The translations under genes and the position numbers were made by a program. From Candidatus Syntrophopropionicum ammoniitolerans (lineage in GTDB: Bacteria > Bacillota > Desulfotomaculia > Desulfotomaculales > Pelotomaculaceae): a stretch of DNA of 64,000 nt. Under the pieces are notes generated by a model that was given only the letters and a program-made list of their open reading frames with translations, did not search any database and was not told the DNA's origin. Shown here in pieces: positions 61,500-64,000 of this stretch; positions within the stretch are counted from its first letter, which is position 1, and each line of letters opens with the position of its first letter. The DNA lies in NCBI GenBank assembly GCA_013201395.1, contig JABMJD010000008.1, forward strand, positions 1 through 64,000. The letters run 5' to 3'.

Positions 61500-62996
61500 A
61501 TGCGCAAAATGCATTTTTTGCATTTTATCCTGGTGATAGTACTTATTTGTATCCTTGGCGGGGCAAGGCCATCTTTTGCCGCCGAGCACCCAGCTCCAGG
61601 TATGGATACCCTGGAGGAGATCCTCAGTGACGTACAGCTATTGCACATCAGTGTCCCAGACAACCAGACCCTGGTTAAGGGTGCCATTGAAGGTCTTATT
61701 GAAACCCTGGATGATCCGTACACCAACTACCTGACGCCGGAGGAGCTCAGGGAGTTTAGAAATACAATAGATGGTAACTATGTGGGCATCGGCGTGCAGA
61801 TGCAGCCGGGAAAAATATACCCCCAGGTTCTTAATACCATTGAAAATACCCCCGCCGGCAAAGCAGGCATAAGGCCGGGTGATTGGATCATAAAAATAGA
61901 TGGGGTTGATATTTCCAATGAGCTTTTGGGCCAGGTTGTGGAAAAAATTCGGGGGCCGGCGGGAACAAAATTAACCTTAACCATTCGCAGGGATGGAGCG
62001 GCCGATTTTGATATCATACTTACGCGGGCCGGGGTCACTACCCCTACTGTATCAGGTGATGTTCTTAATGGTAATGTCGGTTACATATATATTAGCATGT
62101 TTGGGGATCTTACCGGAGATGAATTTAAAAAAATATTAGGTAAGCTGATAGAGCGGGGGGCCTCCAAGCTAATTCTGGATTTACGGGATAATCCCGGTGG
62201 CATCATCCACCCGGCTCTCAGTGTCGGAGGTAACTTTATTGAACCGGGCAATGTTGTGGTCAGTATTTGTGATAACTTGGGCAATAGGGAAGAATATCTA
62301 GCCGAAAGGCTCGACGGCCAAGACATGCCCATAATTAAGGATATGACCGTGGCAGTGCTTGTCAACGAATATACCTCCAGCGCGGCCGAGTTGGTGGCGG
62401 GCGCACTCCAGGACTATGGACTGGCAACCCTAATTGGCGGACAGACCTTTGGCAAAGGTACTGTTCAGGCTGTAATCCCGCTGGAAACAGGTGGGGCTCT
62501 AAAGATTACAGTGGCCAGGTATTTTACACCCAGGGACAGGGCCATTGATGGTACAGGGTTGAAGCCTGACGTCCAGGTATTGACACCCGACCTATCCCCA
62601 GCGGTAGCCTATGCCTATCTTAATGGGGATGAGGATTATACGATAGTGTTTGATAGGGATAGAGATGAGGTAGTGGTGAATGGTATTCTTATCGGAAATG
62701 AGCGGATCATCCAACTGCAGAATAAAATCTACCTGCCGTTAAGACTATTGTTGGAATCTCTGGGGTATAAGGTTGATTGGTTGCCCGGCGAGGGTGTTGT
62801 GCAGGTGGTAGGGTCCCAGTCAGCGGCTTCCTTTTATCCAGGGGGCGACTATTATATTGTTAACGGTCAGACCTATCCGGCTACAGCAGAAGTTTTGTCC
62901 ATAGAAGGACATATGTATATTCAGGAATCCCTGTTGCCGTTTTTTAAGGCCATGATCAGACATGAGGGGAATACTGTCATTATTGAGAAAAAATAA
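61500..62996 (+). CDS. S41 family C-terminal processing peptidase with copper amine oxidase-like domain
   Basis: A 498-residue secreted or anchored protease. Signal peptide HFLHFILVIVLICILGGARPSFA, PDZ domain (about 95-170, GVQMQPGKIYPQVLNTIENTPAGKAGIRPGDWI), and S41 catalytic core with Ser in NEYTSSAAELVAGAL (about 292) and Lys in TFGKGTVQAVIP (about 317). The C-terminal 120 residues (YTIVFDRDRDEVVVNGI, then LPLRLLLESLGYKVDW) are a copper amine oxidase N1-like wall-associated domain. CtpA/B-like processing of envelope or sporulation proteins is likely. Confidence 0.9.
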   Translation: MRKMHFLHFILVIVLICILGGARPSFAAEHPAPGMDTLEEILSDVQLLHISVPDNQTLVKGAIEGLIETLDDPYTNYLTPEELREFRNTIDGNYVGIGVQMQPGKIYPQVLNTIENTPAGKAGIRPGDWIIKIDGVDISNELLGQVVEKIRGPAGTKLTLTIRRDGAADFDIILTRAGVTTPTVSGDVLNGNVGYIYISMFGDLTGDEFKKILGKLIERGASKLILDLRDNPGGIIHPALSVGGNFIEPGNVVVSICDNLGNREEYLAERLDGQDMPIIKDMTVAVLVNEYTSSAAELVAGALQDYGLATLIGGQTFGKGTVQAVIPLETGGALKITVARYFTPRDRAIDGTGLKPDVQVLTPDLSPAVAYAYLNGDEDYTIVFDRDRDEVVVNGILIGNERIIQLQNKIYLPLRLLLESLGYKVDWLPGEGVVQVVGSQSAASFYPGGDYYIVNGQTYPATAEVLSIEGHMYIQESLLPFFKAMIRHEGNTVIIEKK

Positions 62997-63057
62997 TGGT
63001 TATGATATAAATAATAACAACCAATATGCTTTATAGTAGAGGAGGGTAAGGAGAAAA

Positions 63058-64000
63058 ATGCATATAAATAAAAAAATGCTTTATTCTCTTGAACAAGCAA
63101 GATGGCAGCGTGCCGGACAGGAACTACGGCATAGGCTAGGCCGGTTTGCTGATCAACAGGACTTTGCCAACGATGCTGCCCATGCCCAGGACCTCTATCT
63201 GGAATATATCGATAAAGAGCTGATAGATAGCGACGACGACTTTATTATGGAACGCTGTTTTGAATGGTTTATCTTTGATTACAGGTTGTGCAGTGGCAAG
63301 ACTATTATTGAAACATATCATGATAGACACCGCCAATCATTGAGTAAACATGAGGTTGCCTTATTGCAAAAATGGGCGGTTTCATACAATTCCATTTATG
63401 AAGTAATCGAGGTTTTACCGGAAGAAGGGCTAATAATAAGGGATATTTTTAATCCAACACAGATTAAGGTTGGCGATGTCAGCGCTTCCTTTGATATGGA
63501 GCAGGGTAGTATTCTTTTGATGAGGGTCCTACAGGTAGGGGAAGAATATGAATTTTCCACAAACGGTCTAGCGTTACCCGGTGAGCTAAAAGAACCACTG
63601 CGGCAGAAACTGCAAAGAGACTGGTCGGAGGTTTATAAAGGGAAAAAAATTAGTACACCCCGATGGGGATACTACCTAAAAGAAAGAGCCCATGTAATTA
63701 ATGCCTGGGTTATGAATTTGGGCATGCCGAATTCAGGATCCGGGAGGAATATGCTGGGGAAAGAAGCGATGGATAGAATAGCCATTCATACCATAACCTG
63801 CTGGCAGGAAGTGCTTGCCTCTATCAAAGGTTCCAGCCGGTTCAGGCTAATTGGTGAGACGAATGACGCCCTGGGTGCTTTCCAGCAGGCTACGGCAGCA
63901 ATACTTGGCCCGGGCCGCCATACTAAAACCCGGGAAAAAAATGTGGACGGCTGCGAGGGGAAGGGTCAGGGGCCTGATCAAGCATTGGATGTTTTGCAAC
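63058..64000 (+). CDS. Unknown protein, incomplete at window end
   Basis: An open frame of at least 314 codons from ATG 63058, 6 nt after AAGGAG, running off the end; the ORF track omits it. It starts MHINKKMLYSLEQARWQRAG and contains KWAVSYNSIYEVIEVLPEEGLIIRDIF followed by a DVSASFDMEQGSILLMRVLQ segment, a pattern I associate with SEC-C-motif proteins, but the diagnostic C-terminal Cys motif would be beyond the window. Mostly soluble and helical. Not otherwise recognised. Confidence 0.75.
   Translation, partial: MHINKKMLYSLEQARWQRAGQELRHRLGRFADQQDFANDAAHAQDLYLEYIDKELIDSDDDFIMERCFEWFIFDYRLCSGKTIIETYHDRHRQSLSKHEVALLQKWAVSYNSIYEVIEVLPEEGLIIRDIFNPTQIKVGDVSASFDMEQGSILLMRVLQVGEEYEFSTNGLALPGELKEPLRQKLQRDWSEVYKGKKISTPRWGYYLKERAHVINAWVMNLGMPNSGSGRNMLGKEAMDRIAIHTITCWQEVLASIKGSSRFRLIGETNDALGAFQQATAAILGPGRHTKTREKNVDGCEGKGQGPDQALDVLQ

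Overview
The window looks like the chromosome of an anaerobic, motile, endospore-forming member of the Firmicutes, most like the Peptococcaceae (the Desulfotomaculum/Pelotomaculum side). This rests on the Bacillus/Clostridium-type flagellar operon with FliY, a YjfB protein, frequent TTG/GTG starts behind strong GGGGG/GGAGG ribosome binding sites, SleB and YtaF spore proteins, the polA-mutM-ytaF-coaE gene order and BclA-like collagen proteins. No database search was possible; assignments come from motifs, gene order and recognised protein families.

Region 1 (about 1-7,200) is a decayed accessory island. It opens with the last bases of a group II intron and holds two diverged copies of a repeat unit. 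Copy 1 carries a LAGLIDADG endonuclease ORF and an Rpn/PD-(D/E)XK nuclease. Copy 2 lacks the LAGLIDADG ORF and has a truncated Rpn fused into a broken PIN toxin/antitoxin module. An apparently intact AbrB-PIN pair lies between the copies. YjfB, a strong terminator, a phased CTGCTTACC array and a sigma-28 promoter lead into the next region.

Region 2 (7,263-33,315) is one of the largest contiguous flagellar clusters one could expect: fliD, fliS, a chaperone-like gene, flaG, then flgB-flgC-fliE-fliF-fliG-fliH-fliI-fliJ-fliK-flgD-flgE-fliL, a miniature SpoA-domain protein, a fused fliO-fliP, fliQ-fliR-flhB-flhA-flhF-flhG, the sigma-28 gene, flgF-flgG and fliM-fliY. A convergent lytic transglycosylase ends it. 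Flagellin, hook-associated proteins, motAB and the che genes are not in the window.

Region 3 (33,316-46,400) is mixed: a small Cys-rich protein, a HAD phosphatase, a ribbon-helix-helix protein, a glycine-betaine/proline ABC transporter (binding protein, ATPase, permease) with clear promoter and dyad signals, a three-gene AAA+/VWA operon, menA, an acyltransferase, a flavin reductase and an HD-GYP c-di-GMP phosphodiesterase.

Region 4 (46,400-51,900) looks like a spore-surface locus: an Rpn remnant, two convergent collagen-like proteins sharing a bidirectional terminator, and two tandem glycosyltransferases. Late mother-cell (sigma-K-like) promoter matches sit in front of at least one collagen gene. 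A tRNA-Leu(GAG) follows.

Region 5 (52,200-64,000) is housekeeping: a possible zinc-dependent phospholipase-like protein, pssA and psd (phosphatidylethanolamine synthesis), two 7-bp tandem arrays, sleB, a lytic transglycosylase, coaE, ytaF, mutM, polA, an S41 protease and an incomplete gene running off the end. The best candidates for something undescribed are the LAGLIDADG/Rpn repeat unit, the FliO-FliP fusion with the adjacent mini-SpoA protein, and the collagen/glycosyltransferase locus.
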